From: Bog-473 sp963719485 | GTDB taxonomy: Bacteria; Actinomycetota; Acidimicrobiia; Acidimicrobiales; RAAP-2 | Direction: 5' to 3' | Length of the DNA: 64,000 nt | Assembly: GCA_963719485.1 (NCBI GenBank) | Contig: OY970387.1 | Coordinates: 1 to 64,000 of the forward strand | In this document: positions 1 through 8,462 of the stretch, in pieces | Numbering within the stretch: the first letter of the stretch is position 1 | Layout of the letters: the number at the start of each line of letters is the position of its first letter | Notes under the pieces: generated by a model | The model's database searches: none | The model's input: the letters and a program-made list of their open reading frames with translations, nothing else | Told to the model about the DNA's origin: nothing | Made by a program: the position numbers and the translations under genes

Positions 1-741
1 GGCCTCCACGCCGCTGCCCACGTGGTACGTCTCACCCACCCGCCCCCGGGCGAGCACCGCGTCGATCGCGGTGCAGTGGTCGTACACGTGCAGCCACTCG
101 CGGCGGTTCTCCGTGCTGGCGTAGAGCGTGAGCGCCTCGTCGTCGAGCGCCAGCGCGCAGAAGTGCGGGATCAGCTTCTCGGGGAACTGGTACGGGCCGT
201 AGTTGTTCGCGCAGTTGGTGATCGTGATGGGCAGCTCGTAGGTCTCGGCGTAGGCCCGCACCGCGTGGTCGGCTCCGGCCTTCGACGCGTTGTACGGGGT
301 GCGGGGCCGGTAGGGCGAGTCCTCGTGGAAGGCCTCTTCGGCGTCGAGCGGCAGGTCCCCGTAGACCTCGCAGGTCGACACGTGATGGAAGCGCGCCACC
401 CCGGCCTGGCGTGCCGCCTCGAGCATGGACTGCGTCCCGAGGACGTTGGTGCGGAAGAACAGGCCGGGGTTCAGGACGGCCAGCGAGTTGTGCGACTCGG
501 CGGCAAAGTGGACCACCGTGTCGATCTCCTCGTCCCGCAGCGACTTCTCGGCGAACAGCGGGTCGCAGATGTCACCCTGGACGAAGACGATCCGGTCCTC
601 GATGTCGGACAGGCTGGGTCGGTTGCCGGCGTAGGTGAGGACGTCGTAGACGACCACGTGGTCCTCGGGGTGCTGTTCGACCCAGTAGCGAGCGAAGTTG
701 GACCCGATGAAACCGGCACCTCCCGTCACGAGAAGGCGCAT
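1..741 (-). CDS. rmlB: dTDP-glucose 4,6-dehydratase-like SDR, 3' part outside window
   Basis: NAD-dependent extended short-chain dehydrogenase related to RmlB, which converts dTDP-glucose to dTDP-4-keto-6-deoxyglucose for rhamnose and other cell-wall sugars. The visible 247 residues hold the N-terminal GGAGFIGSN nucleotide loop, the Tyr150-x3-Lys154 pair (YNASK) and the RmlB-like NNYGPYQFPEK segment. The catalytic Thr-Asp-Glu triplet is instead Thr123-Cys124-Glu125 (STCEVYG), so the usual catalytic Asp is absent. The ATG follows the birA stop by 13 bases, suggesting co-transcription. The C-terminal sugar-binding part lies beyond the window edge. Family is clear; exact substrate is not, given the Cys substitution. 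A matching rmlC lies about 60 kb away in this window. Confidence 0.85.
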   Translation of the reverse strand, partial: MRLLVTGGAGFIGSNFARYWVEQHPEDHVVVYDVLTYAGNRPSLSDIEDRIVFVQGDICDPLFAEKSLRDEEIDTVVHFAAESHNSLAVLNPGLFFRTNVLGTQSMLEAARQAGVARFHHVSTCEVYGDLPLDAEEAFHEDSPYRPRTPYNASKAGADHAVRAYAETYELPITITNCANNYGPYQFPEKLIPHFCALALDDEALTLYASTENRREWLHVYDHCTAIDAVLARGRVGETYHVGSGVEA

Positions 742-754
742 AGTGGGCCCGATA

Positions 755-1543
755 TTAGCCCAGGCCCCCAACCCCTCCTTTGCCGCGGTCGGTGCGCAGG
801 TGCACCAGGTCGCCGGCGCTCACGGTCCGCGGTCCCGCCACCGTCTCCACCACCAGGTGACCGGCGTCGTCGATGGCGGTGGCCCGCCCCGTCAGCTCCT
901 CCCCGGCCAGGATCACCCGCACCTCCTGGCCGAGCGTGGCGCAACGGCGGCGGACCTCATCGGCCAGAATCGCCTGCCCGTCCGCCTCGCCGAGCAGCGC
1001 CAGCCGCGGGCCCAGCGCGCCCAACAGGTGGTCGAGGAGGACCCGGCGGTCCACCGGCTGCGCCGACCTGCCCACGTCGTCCAGGCAGGTGCCCCCGGCT
1101 CCGGCTGGACCAGGCCAGGCCACGTTGATGCCGATGCCGACGACGACGGCGGTCAGGGAAGGTCCGGCGAATTCGGCCTCGGCCAGGACCCCGGCCAGCT
1201 TGGCGCCGTCGAGCAGCAGGTCGTTGGGCCACTTGAGCACGGGTTCCACCCCGGCCACCACCCGGCACGCGTCGGCCCCGGCCAACGCGACGGCCCCCGC
1301 GCACAGGTGCACGTCGCCACCGCTGCTGGCCGGGCGGAGGAGGACCGAGGCCAGCAGATTCGCTCCCGGCGGAGACTCCCAGCGGCGGTCGAGGCGCCCC
1401 CGGCCGGCCGTCTGGTGGTCGGCCACGGCGACGAGGCCCTCGGGCGCTCCCTGACGGGCCCGATCACGCACATACGTGTTGGTGGAGCCGACTTCGTCGA
1501 GCCAGTGGATGTCCCACTCGCCAGCCCACATGGCAGACACCAT
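755..1543 (-). CDS. birA: Biotin--[acetyl-CoA-carboxylase] ligase
   Basis: Cytoplasmic enzyme that activates biotin as biotinyl-AMP and attaches it to the lysine of biotin carboxyl carrier domains. The 262-residue protein begins directly with the catalytic domain (EVGSTNTYVRD), followed by the biotin-binding loop GRGRLDRRWESPPG, the KWPNDLLLDG segment and VVGIGINV; the short C-terminal SH3-like domain ends it. There is no N-terminal helix-turn-helix, so it is a monofunctional group I ligase rather than a biotin repressor. It is divergent from, and 47 bases away from, an acyl-CoA carboxylase alpha subunit with a biotinylation site, its likely substrate. An in-frame ATG four codons downstream is an alternative start. 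Confidence 0.95.
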   Translation of the reverse strand: MVSAMWAGEWDIHWLDEVGSTNTYVRDRARQGAPEGLVAVADHQTAGRGRLDRRWESPPGANLLASVLLRPASSGGDVHLCAGAVALAGADACRVVAGVEPVLKWPNDLLLDGAKLAGVLAEAEFAGPSLTAVVVGIGINVAWPGPAGAGGTCLDDVGRSAQPVDRRVLLDHLLGALGPRLALLGEADGQAILADEVRRRCATLGQEVRVILAGEELTGRATAIDDAGHLVVETVAGPRTVSAGDLVHLRTDRGKGGVGGLG

Positions 1544-1573
1544 AGGGCGCGTGCAATTGTGAAGGTCCGCCTC

Positions 1574-1580
1574 AGGGAGG
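1574..1580 (+). promoter_or_regulatory. Shine-Dalgarno site fixing the GTG start of the carboxylase
   Basis: AGGGAGG lies ten bases before the GTG at 1591. It supports GTG rather than a downstream codon as the carboxylase start. It sits in the 47-base divergent gap shared with birA, so both promoters must be in or near this gap. Confidence 0.7.
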
Positions 1581-1590
1581 AAAAGCCAGC

Positions 1591-3351
1591 GTGCTCCAGA
1601 AGGTTCTCATTGCAAATCGCGGCGAAATCGCCGTCCGGGTGATCCGAACGTGCCGTGAGCTCGGCATCGCCACGGTGGCGGTGTACTCCAACCTCGATCG
1701 CGACGCCCTGCACGTCCGCATGGCCGACGAGGCCTACGCCCTCGGTGGCGAGACGGCGGCCGAGAGCTACCTCAACACCGAGGCGATCCTCCACGCCATC
1801 GAGGAGAGCGGTGCCGACGGGGTCCACCCCGGTTACGGCTTCTTCTCGGAGAACACGGACTTCGCCCGCGCCATCACCGAGCGCGGCGTCACGTTCATCG
1901 GTCCACCTCCCGAGGCGATCGAGGTCATGGGCGACAAGATCAGCTCACGTCTGGCCGCGGAGAAAGCGGGCGTGGCGGGCGTCCCCGGACGATCCGAACC
2001 CCTGACCGCACCCGAGGAGGTGGTCGCCTTCGGCGACGAGCACGGCTGGCCGGTGGCCATCAAGGCTGCCTACGGCGGTGGCGGGCGCGGCATGAAGGTC
2101 GTCGCCGCGGCGGGCGAGGCGGCAGAGGCGATGGAGTCGGCGGCCCGGGAGGCCCAGGCCTACTTCGGCCGTCCCGAGATCTACCTCGAGCGCTACCTCG
2201 AATGGCCGAGGCACGTCGAGATGCAGGTGCTGGCCGATCAGCACGGCAACACGCTGTGGCTGGGCGAACGCGACTGCTCCGCTCAGCGCCGGCACCAGAA
2301 GCTGATCGAGGAGAGCCCGGCCCCCGACTTCCCCGACGAGGTCCGGCAAGCCATGGGCGCCGCCGCGGTCAAGGTCTCGGAGGCCTGCGGCTACACCAAC
2401 GCGGGCACCGTCGAGTTCCTGTACCAGGACGGTGCGTTCTACTTCCTCGAGATGAACACCCGCCTGCAGGTGGAGCACCCCGTCACCGAGCTGGTGACCG
2501 GGTTGGACCTCGTCGCCTGGCAGATCCGCATCGCGTCGGGCGAACCGCTCGACTTCACCCAGGAGGACGTCGCGCGGAACGGGCACGCCATCGAGGTCCG
2601 CATCAACGCGGAGGACCCCAGCGGCGGGCGCTTCTCGCCCTCACCGGGCACCCTGACCTCGTTCCACCCGGCCTCGGGCCCGGGTGTCCGCCTCGATGCC
2701 GGCTACGAGACCGGCGACACGGTCTCGCAGTACTACGACAACCTGATCGCGAAGATGATCGTCTGGGCCCCTGACCGCGAGAGCGCCCGGCGGCGCATGC
2801 TGCGCGCCATCGGCGAGACCCGCGTCACCGGGGTGGCCACCACGCTGCCGGCCGACGTGGTGATCCTCGGTCACCCGGACTTCGTCGCAGCCACGCACTC
2901 GACCAAGTGGGTCGAGGACGCGCTCGACCTGAGCGGTCTGGTGGCCGAACCGGCGGGCGCGCCCGCCCCGCCGCCGACCGCAGACGAGGTGCCCACGGTG
3001 CAGCGCGACGTGACCGCCGAGGTCGACGGGCGGCGCTTCTCCGTGCGCCTCTGGGTGCCCGACCTGGGCACGACGGCTGTGCCCGGTCGGGCCAGCCGGC
3101 CCAAGCGGGCTGCCGCGTCAGCGGTGGCCGGCAGCGGTTCGGGGCAGGTGACCGTCCCCATGCAGGGCACGATCGTCAAGGTCCTCGTCGCGGTGGGCGA
3201 CGTCGTGGAGGTCGGCCAGTCGATCTGCCTCCTCGAGGCGATGAAGATGGAGAACGCCGTGGCGGCGGAGAAAGACGGCGTGATCAAGGAGATCAGGGTC
3301 AGCGCGGGGGATTCCGTCGGCGCCGGCGACGTCGTGGCGGTCATCGAATAG
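1591..3351 (+). CDS. Acetyl-/propionyl-CoA carboxylase alpha subunit (biotin carboxylase + BCCP)
   Basis: ATP-dependent carboxylation of a carrier-bound biotin, the first half-reaction of acetyl- or propionyl-CoA carboxylase. Residues 1 to about 445 are the biotin carboxylase: N-terminal IANRGEIAVRVIRT, ATP-grasp glycine loop AYGGGGRGMK, and the EMNTRLQVEHPVTE signature. After a variable Ala/Pro linker, the last ~70 residues are a biotinyl domain with EAMKMENAV; Lys552 is the biotin acceptor. Length (586 residues) fits actinobacterial AccA3-type subunits. No carboxyltransferase beta gene is present in the window. Its stop overlaps the next gene's GTG by one base. With the mutase at 6.3-7.9 kb, a role in propionyl-CoA to succinyl-CoA metabolism is plausible, but substrate cannot be set from this chain. 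Confidence 0.95.
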   Translation: MLQKVLIANRGEIAVRVIRTCRELGIATVAVYSNLDRDALHVRMADEAYALGGETAAESYLNTEAILHAIEESGADGVHPGYGFFSENTDFARAITERGVTFIGPPPEAIEVMGDKISSRLAAEKAGVAGVPGRSEPLTAPEEVVAFGDEHGWPVAIKAAYGGGGRGMKVVAAAGEAAEAMESAAREAQAYFGRPEIYLERYLEWPRHVEMQVLADQHGNTLWLGERDCSAQRRHQKLIEESPAPDFPDEVRQAMGAAAVKVSEACGYTNAGTVEFLYQDGAFYFLEMNTRLQVEHPVTELVTGLDLVAWQIRIASGEPLDFTQEDVARNGHAIEVRINAEDPSGGRFSPSPGTLTSFHPASGPGVRLDAGYETGDTVSQYYDNLIAKMIVWAPDRESARRRMLRAIGETRVTGVATTLPADVVILGHPDFVAATHSTKWVEDALDLSGLVAEPAGAPAPPPTADEVPTVQRDVTAEVDGRRFSVRLWVPDLGTTAVPGRASRPKRAAASAVAGSGSGQVTVPMQGTIVKVLVAVGDVVEVGQSICLLEAMKMENAVAAEKDGVIKEIRVSAGDSVGAGDVVAVIE

Positions 3352-4517
3352 TGGTCGCCGTGTCGTCGGCCAAGGACGCAGCCGCCGCGGTCGTCGACCG
3401 GCACCTGGACCAGCTCGTCTCGCTGAGCCATTCGGTCCATGCGACGCCGGAACTGTGTTTCGGCGAGACGACCTCGGCGCGCGCCGTCGCCGAGACACTG
3501 CGCGCCGGAGGGCTCGAGGTGGACGAGGGCGTGTACGACCTGCCGACGGCACTCGAGTCCCGGGCCGGTGACGGTGAACTCGTCGTGGCTGTCTGCGCAG
3601 AGTACGACGCATTGCCCGGGATCGGCCACGCGTGCGGCCACAACATCATCGCCGCGACCGCCGTCGGGGCCGGAATCGCCCTCGCCGCGGTGGCAGACGA
3701 CCTCGGGCTCACCGTCCGCGTCCTCGGCACGCCGGCCGAGGAGGGCGGAGGCGGCAAGGTACTCATGCTCGAGCGCGGCGCTTTCGCCGGCGTCCACGCC
3801 GCCATGATGGTGCACCCCTGGTCGGCGGAATGGCTCACCGGGAACTGCCTCGCGGTCGCCCACTACGACGTCCACTTCGTCGGGCACGAGGCACATGCGG
3901 CCGCAGCGCCGTGGGAGGGCGTGAACGCGCAGGACGCCCTGACCATCGCCCAGGTGGCCATCGGCCTGCTGCGCCAACAGCTGCGCCCGGGCGACCTGGT
4001 GCACGGCGTCGTCACCAAGAGCTCGTCCGCGGCCAACATCATCCCCGCCGCCATCACCGCCCGGTACATGGTCCGCTCGCCCACGGCCGCCGGGCTGGCC
4101 GCGCTGCGACCCCGGGTCGACGCGTGCTTCGAGGCGGGCGCCCTCGCCACCGGCTGCGCCCTCGAGTACGAGGAGCTGTCGCCCGTGTACTCGCACATGG
4201 AAGCCGATCCCGGCCTCCTGCAGGCCTACCGCGCCAATGCGGAGGCGCTGGGCCGTCGCTTCGATGCCGACGACGACGGGAGGCCGCTGCCAATGCTCTC
4301 GACGGACATGGCCAACGTCTCGCTGGTCGTGCCCACCATCCACCCGCTCATCGGGATAGAGGCCCACGGCGCCGTGAACCACCAGCCCGAGTTCGCCGCG
4401 GCCTGCATCACACCGTCGGCGGACGCCGCCGTCCGCGACGGCGCGGTCGCCCTGGCGTGGACGGCCATCGACGCCGCCGCGGATCCGGCGTTGCGCGAGC
4501 GGTTGCTGCACAGGTGA
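3351..4517 (+). CDS. M20 family metallo-amidohydrolase (AbgB/PM20D2-like)
   Basis: Predicted zinc-dependent amidohydrolase of peptidase family M20, the group that includes p-aminobenzoyl-glutamate hydrolase subunit B and PM20D2-type dipeptidases. Metal-binding sequence is seen at GHACGHN (Cys95, His97) after AEYDALPG, and in GTPAEEGGGG (Glu130/Glu131); the central stretch with AHAAAAPWEG is the dimerisation/lid domain. Length is 388 residues, normal for the family. The GTG start is shared by one base with the carboxylase stop (TAGTG), and a second in-frame GTG occurs three codons later. The stop overlaps the next GTG (GTGA), so this is the middle of a translationally coupled run. Natural substrate is unknown. 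Confidence 0.85.
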   Translation: MVAVSSAKDAAAAVVDRHLDQLVSLSHSVHATPELCFGETTSARAVAETLRAGGLEVDEGVYDLPTALESRAGDGELVVAVCAEYDALPGIGHACGHNIIAATAVGAGIALAAVADDLGLTVRVLGTPAEEGGGGKVLMLERGAFAGVHAAMMVHPWSAEWLTGNCLAVAHYDVHFVGHEAHAAAAPWEGVNAQDALTIAQVAIGLLRQQLRPGDLVHGVVTKSSSAANIIPAAITARYMVRSPTAAGLAALRPRVDACFEAGALATGCALEYEELSPVYSHMEADPGLLQAYRANAEALGRRFDADDDGRPLPMLSTDMANVSLVVPTIHPLIGIEAHGAVNHQPEFAAACITPSADAAVRDGAVALAWTAIDAAADPALRERLLHR

Positions 4518-4810
4518 TCACGGAGCACGCGCTGCTCGAGGTCGTCCCCGGGCAAGAAGAAGCCTTTCTCGCGGCAATGGACAAGGCGAAAGCGCTGATC
4601 GGGGCGAGCCCGGGCTTCGTCTCGTTGCGCGTCGAGCGCGGTGTAGAACGGCCAGGGTGCTTCCTTCTCCTCGTGGAGTGGGAGCGGCTGGAGGATCACA
4701 CCGAGGGCTTCCGCGGCTCCGCGGCCTACCAGGAATGGCGTGCCGCCCTGCATCACTTCTACGACCCCTTCCCGGTGGTGGAGCACTTCGCGGCGGTCGT
4801 CACTGCCTGA
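4514..4810 (+). CDS. Antibiotic biosynthesis monooxygenase (ABM) domain protein
   Basis: Small 98-residue ferredoxin-like-fold protein of the ABM superfamily, which includes quinol monooxygenases and haem-degrading enzymes. It opens with EHALLEVVPGQEEAFLAAM and has the central SPGFVSLRVERG and LLVEWERLEDH strands followed by FRGSAAYQEWRAAL, the usual order. It starts with GTG overlapping the M20 stop by four bases and is followed six bases later by the TPR gene, so it belongs to the carboxylase/M20 operon. Catalytic role cannot be deduced; many members are cofactorless oxygenases or stress proteins. Confidence 0.8.
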   Translation: MITEHALLEVVPGQEEAFLAAMDKAKALIGASPGFVSLRVERGVERPGCFLLLVEWERLEDHTEGFRGSAAYQEWRAALHHFYDPFPVVEHFAAVVTA

Positions 4811-4816
4811 GCAGCA

Positions 4817-5629
4817 ATGGTCGACCACCCGTCGCGCGAAGTAGAGGAGGCGCGGATTCTCCTGGACGCCCGGAAGGAGCTCTACGGGGAGTCAGATCCG
4901 GCGACGTTCGACGCCATGCTGCAGCTCGGCCGGACCCTGCGCGACGCCGGCCGGCTCCGTGAGGCGGAGCAGGTGCTGGCAGCGTCTCTGTCCCTGCAGC
5001 ATCGAACGGCTGAGGTCGACGAGCGTCGGGCGATGTGGACCAGGTTCAACCTGGCCATCGTCCTCGACCGGCTCGGCGAGCAGGAGGCGGCACGCCGGGA
5101 GTGGGAGCGTGTCCTCGACGCCTCCGACCGGGAGAACGGGCCCGACAGCGAACTGTCCGTGCAGACGGCCACCAACCTGGCAATCACCTTGCGCAAGCTC
5201 CGCCGCTCCGGCGACGAATTCCCCCTGCGGGTCCGTGTCCTCGACTCGACCAGGCGAACGCTCGGCCCGGACCACGTCGACACCTTCAGGGCCATGATCG
5301 ACCTGGCCCAGACGCAGCGACACCTCGGCAATCACGAGATGGCACTGGACCTGTTCACCGGGGCACTCGGCGGTCTGGAGCGACAGGGAGGAGACCAGCG
5401 AACGATCCTCTACCAGAAGTGGGCCATCGCCACGGAGCTGGTGGCGCTCAAGCGGCCGAAGGAAGCCTCCGTGATGTTCGATCAGGTCGTGGCAGGTGCC
5501 GTCGAACACCTGGAGCCGGACGATCCGTTCCGGCGCAGCGCGGTCCGGCAGCGTCGGGCCTACTGGTTCCTCGGCAAGTTCTCCGGACTCGGCCGGAGGC
5601 CACGCCGGGGAGCATCGCCGGGCGGCTGA
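4817..5629 (+). CDS. Tetratricopeptide repeat protein
   Basis: A 270-residue helical-repeat protein with at least four TPR-like units of the kinesin-light-chain type: successive segments centred on RKELYGESDPATFDAM, AEQVLAASLSLQ, ARREWERVLDASDRENG and RRTLGPDHVDTFRAM. Such proteins are scaffolds for protein interaction. No signal peptide or membrane segment is visible, so it is likely cytoplasmic. It is the last gene of the run that starts with the carboxylase alpha subunit. The final ~20 residues are Arg/Gly-rich and may be an unstructured tail. The partner is unknown. Confidence 0.75.
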   Translation: MVDHPSREVEEARILLDARKELYGESDPATFDAMLQLGRTLRDAGRLREAEQVLAASLSLQHRTAEVDERRAMWTRFNLAIVLDRLGEQEAARREWERVLDASDRENGPDSELSVQTATNLAITLRKLRRSGDEFPLRVRVLDSTRRTLGPDHVDTFRAMIDLAQTQRHLGNHEMALDLFTGALGGLERQGGDQRTILYQKWAIATELVALKRPKEASVMFDQVVAGAVEHLEPDDPFRRSAVRQRRAYWFLGKFSGLGRRPRRGASPGG

Positions 5630-5658
5630 GGCCGGCGATGCCGCACCATCGGGTCCGC

Positions 5659-6321
5659 TCAGCCGAGCGGACCCACGAACATGTCGAGGCAGCCCTCGAG
5701 CCCGTCGATCTCGATGTCGTCCCGCCGAAGCCGTTCCCAGGTGTCCCGTCCCATGCGGAAGCGGATCGTGCGCCCCGAGCCGTCGCGGCGGCGCCCTCTC
5801 GCCTCTCCGTTTGCCGAGTAGCCGACCGCGCGCGAGGTCGCCAACGAGGCGGCATTGTCCTCGAAGGCGCCGCTCAGCGCTTCTTCCGCGCCGAGACCTG
5901 CGAACGCAAGGTGCAGGACCGCCTCCCGCATCTCCCGCCCGAGGCCTTGGCCCTGATGCGCCCGGCCGAGCCACGATCCCGTCTCGACGGACCGCACGGC
6001 ACGGAAATGGGTGGCCTCGAGATCCTGCGCGCCGACGGGCTTGCCGTCCACGAAGGCGACGCCGGTGAAGGTCCACTTGTCGGCCGACCACTCCGCCCGG
6101 TGCCGCCACCACCACTGGGCCGAATCGCGGGCGCGCTGCGACGGTTCGACCTCGGTCCAGGGGAGGAAGAACGGCATCGCCCCCGGCTCGTGGATCCCCC
6201 GGTCCACGAGCTCGATGATGGCGGCGAACTCCTCCTCGCGAGGGAGCCGCAGCTCCAGACGGGGCGTGCGGACGACGAGGTCGAACAGGGGCCAGAACCG
6301 CGTGGGCCCCTCCCCCGCCAC
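5659..6321 (-). CDS. GNAT family N-acetyltransferase (RimJ/RimL-like)
   Basis: Acetyl-CoA-dependent N-acetyltransferase of the GNAT superfamily. The 220-residue chain has the N-terminal TPRLELRLPREEEFAAI strand/helix typical of RimJ/RimL-like members, the acetyl-CoA loop LGRAHQGQGLGREM, and the downstream NAASLATSRAVGY motif. It starts with GTG only three bases after the methylmalonyl-CoA mutase stop, so the two are probably co-transcribed. Whether it acts on a protein terminus, an antibiotic or a metabolite is not evident. Confidence 0.85.
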   Translation of the reverse strand: MAGEGPTRFWPLFDLVVRTPRLELRLPREEEFAAIIELVDRGIHEPGAMPFFLPWTEVEPSQRARDSAQWWWRHRAEWSADKWTFTGVAFVDGKPVGAQDLEATHFRAVRSVETGSWLGRAHQGQGLGREMREAVLHLAFAGLGAEEALSGAFEDNAASLATSRAVGYSANGEARGRRRDGSGRTIRFRMGRDTWERLRRDDIEIDGLEGCLDMFVGPLG

Positions 6322-6324
6322 CGC

Positions 6325-7932
6325 TCAGCCTCCAGGTTGGTAGATGCCGAACTCGGCCCGCAGGACGTCGGACACTTCGCCCAGCGTGGCCATCTGCTGC
6401 AGTGCGGCCTTCATCGGGACGAGCAGGTTGCCGTCCCCCTTGGCCGTCTCCGCGACGTCGGCCAGGGCCCGGTCCACCGCGGCCTGGTCGCGCTCGGCCC
6501 GCACCGAACGGGTGCGATCGATCTGGATCTGCTGGAGCTTCACGTCAATCGGGAAGACCTCGGCGGACTCGCCCTCTGCGTCGGTGAAGCGGTTGACCCC
6601 GACGACGACCTTCTCGCCGTCGTCGACCGACTTGGCAAAGCTGTAGGCCGCGGCCTCGATCTCCTCCTGCATGAACCGGGCCTCAATGGCGGCCACCGCG
6701 CCACCGAGCTGCTCGATGCGTTCCAGATACGCGTTCGCCGCCCGCTCGACCTCGTCCGTCAGCGCCTCCACGAAATACGAGCCGGCCAGGGGGTCGACCG
6801 TATCCGCCACGCCTGACTCGAACCCGACGATTTGCTGGGTACGCAGGGCGATCTTGGCGGCCCGCGTGGTCGGGAGGCCGAGGGCCTCGTCGAAGCCGTT
6901 CGTATGCAGGCTCTGGGTGCCCCCGAGTGCGGCGGCCAGGCTCTGTACCGTGACCCGCACGATGTTGTTCTCGGGTTGCTGGGCGGTCAGCGTCGACCCG
7001 CCGGTCTGAGTATGGAAGCGCAACATCTTTGAGCGCTCGTCCTTGGCTCCGAATCGCTCGGTCATGATGCGGGCCCACATGCGCCGCGCCGCCCGGTACT
7101 TGGCCACCTCCTCGAAGAGATTGTTGTGCGCGTTCCAGAAGAACGACAGGCGGGGAGCGAACGAGTCGACGTCCATGCCGGCCGCGATGGCCGCTTCGAC
7201 GTAGGCGATCCCGTTGGCCAGGGTGAAGGCGATCTCCTGCACCGCCGTCGAACCGGCCTCACGGATGTGGTACCCCGAAATGGAGATGGTGTTCCAGCTG
7301 GGGAGGTTGGCCGCGCAGTAGGAGAAGGTGTCCACGATGAGGCGCATGGAAGGACGCGGCGGGTAGATGTAGGTCCCCCGGGCGATGTACTCCTTCAAGA
7401 TGTCGTTCTGGATGGTGCCGCGGATCTTCTCGCTCGGCACCCCTTGCTCCTCGGCCACCAATTGGTACAGAAGCAGCAGGATGGCGCCGGTCGCATTGAT
7501 CGTCATGGACGTCGTGACCTTGTCCATCGGGAGATCGGCCATGAGCAGTCGCATGTCGGCCAGCGAGTCGATGGCCACGCCCACCTTGCCCACCTCGCCC
7601 TCGGCCCGCGGGTGATCGGAGTCGTAGCCCATCTGGGTCGGCAGATCGAAGGCGCACGAGAGCCCGGTCTGACCGGCCTCGAGGAGGAACTTGAAGCGCT
7701 GGTTGGTCTGCTCCGCCGAGCCGAAGCCGGCGTACTGGCGCATGGTCCACAGCTTCGAGCGGTACATCTGCGCGTGCACGCCGCGGGTGTACGGGAACAC
7801 CCCCGGCTCCCCGAGCTGCGTGGTCGGATCCCAGCCTTCGAGGTCCGCCTGCCGGTAGACGGGCTCGATGGTGATGCCTGAGTCGGTGTGGCGCTCGGGG
7901 CTGCCCTGGGGGTCCTTCTTCTCCGGTGTCAC
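6325..7932 (-). CDS. Methylmalonyl-CoA mutase, large (substrate-binding) subunit
   Basis: Adenosylcobalamin-dependent acyl-CoA mutase, here only the TIM-barrel subunit (535 residues) without the C-terminal B12-binding domain, which must come from a separate small subunit not in this window. Family landmarks include FDLPTQMGYDSDHP, ISGYHIREAG and GGTQSLHTNGFDEA. Compared with the Propionibacterium enzyme, the substrate-contacting residues Tyr89, Arg207 and His244 map at a constant offset of 22 to Tyr67 (RQYAGF), Arg185 (IARGTYIYPP) and His222. Tyr/Arg is the methylmalonyl-CoA pattern, whereas isobutyryl-CoA mutase has Phe/Gln and 2-hydroxyisobutyryl-CoA mutase Ile/Gln. The B12 adenosyltransferase at 19.5-20 kb could provide cofactor. 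GNAT follows three bases downstream. Confidence 0.93.
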   Translation of the reverse strand: MTPEKKDPQGSPERHTDSGITIEPVYRQADLEGWDPTTQLGEPGVFPYTRGVHAQMYRSKLWTMRQYAGFGSAEQTNQRFKFLLEAGQTGLSCAFDLPTQMGYDSDHPRAEGEVGKVGVAIDSLADMRLLMADLPMDKVTTSMTINATGAILLLLYQLVAEEQGVPSEKIRGTIQNDILKEYIARGTYIYPPRPSMRLIVDTFSYCAANLPSWNTISISGYHIREAGSTAVQEIAFTLANGIAYVEAAIAAGMDVDSFAPRLSFFWNAHNNLFEEVAKYRAARRMWARIMTERFGAKDERSKMLRFHTQTGGSTLTAQQPENNIVRVTVQSLAAALGGTQSLHTNGFDEALGLPTTRAAKIALRTQQIVGFESGVADTVDPLAGSYFVEALTDEVERAANAYLERIEQLGGAVAAIEARFMQEEIEAAAYSFAKSVDDGEKVVVGVNRFTDAEGESAEVFPIDVKLQQIQIDRTRSVRAERDQAAVDRALADVAETAKGDGNLLVPMKAALQQMATLGEVSDVLRAEFGIYQPGG

Positions 7933-7985
7933 GGCGACGAGCCTAATGGGGCGCGATCAGCTCACTCGAAGGCGAGCTGATCTCC

Positions 7986-8462
7986 GTGTCACGGGGCAGA
8001 CTACGAGGCGTGGACGACTCCCCCGACCCCGTTTTCTCACACTTCGGCATCTGTGTCAGCGACCTCGAGGTGTCGCTGCGCTTCTACTGCGACGCGCTCG
8101 GCTTCGAGAAGGCCGAGTCGCACGCCATCGGCTCCGAGTTCGCCCGCCTCATGGAGTTCCCCGAAGTGGCCGTGACGTCGCAGTTCATCCGGCGGGGCCC
8201 GACCGCCATTGAGCTCCTGGCCTTCGAGGAGCCGGCGCCCTTTGGTGCACGCGAGCGACGACCGGTCAACCAGCTGGGTCTGACACATCTCTCCTTCCGG
8301 GTGCGCGACGTTGCGGCGACAGCGGCCCGGATCGTGGAGCTCGGAGGCGCCGTGGTGGAGTCGACCAGGACGACTATCGACCTCGGCGGAACGGCCCTCG
8401 AGTTCGTCTACTGCACCGACCCCGACGGGGTGCGGGTGGAGCTGATGGACTTGGGTGGATGA
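7986..8462 (+). CDS. VOC/glyoxalase family protein
   Basis: Vicinal-oxygen-chelate fold protein with two beta-alpha-beta-beta-beta halves. Metal-ligand candidates occupy the classical places: His in FSHFGICVSDLE, Glu in AIELLAFEEP, His in LTHLSFRVRD and Glu in GVRVELMDLG. It lies beside and divergent to the methylmalonyl-CoA mutase gene, so methylmalonyl-CoA epimerase is tempting, but it does not show recognisable epimerase-specific sequence and the call is left general. A second GTG at 8010 would remove eight residues and start just before the first strand; either is possible. Its 3' end overlaps the convergent ctaG gene by 55 bases. Confidence 0.8.
   Translation: MSRGRLRGVDDSPDPVFSHFGICVSDLEVSLRFYCDALGFEKAESHAIGSEFARLMEFPEVAVTSQFIRRGPTAIELLAFEEPAPFGARERRPVNQLGLTHLSFRVRDVAATAARIVELGGAVVESTRTTIDLGGTALEFVYCTDPDGVRVELMDLGG

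Noticed and set aside
7986..8462. Methylmalonyl-CoA epimerase identity for the VOC protein beside the mutase
   Set aside because: Only general VOC metal ligands are seen; epimerase-specific sequence is not recognised, so a general name is used.
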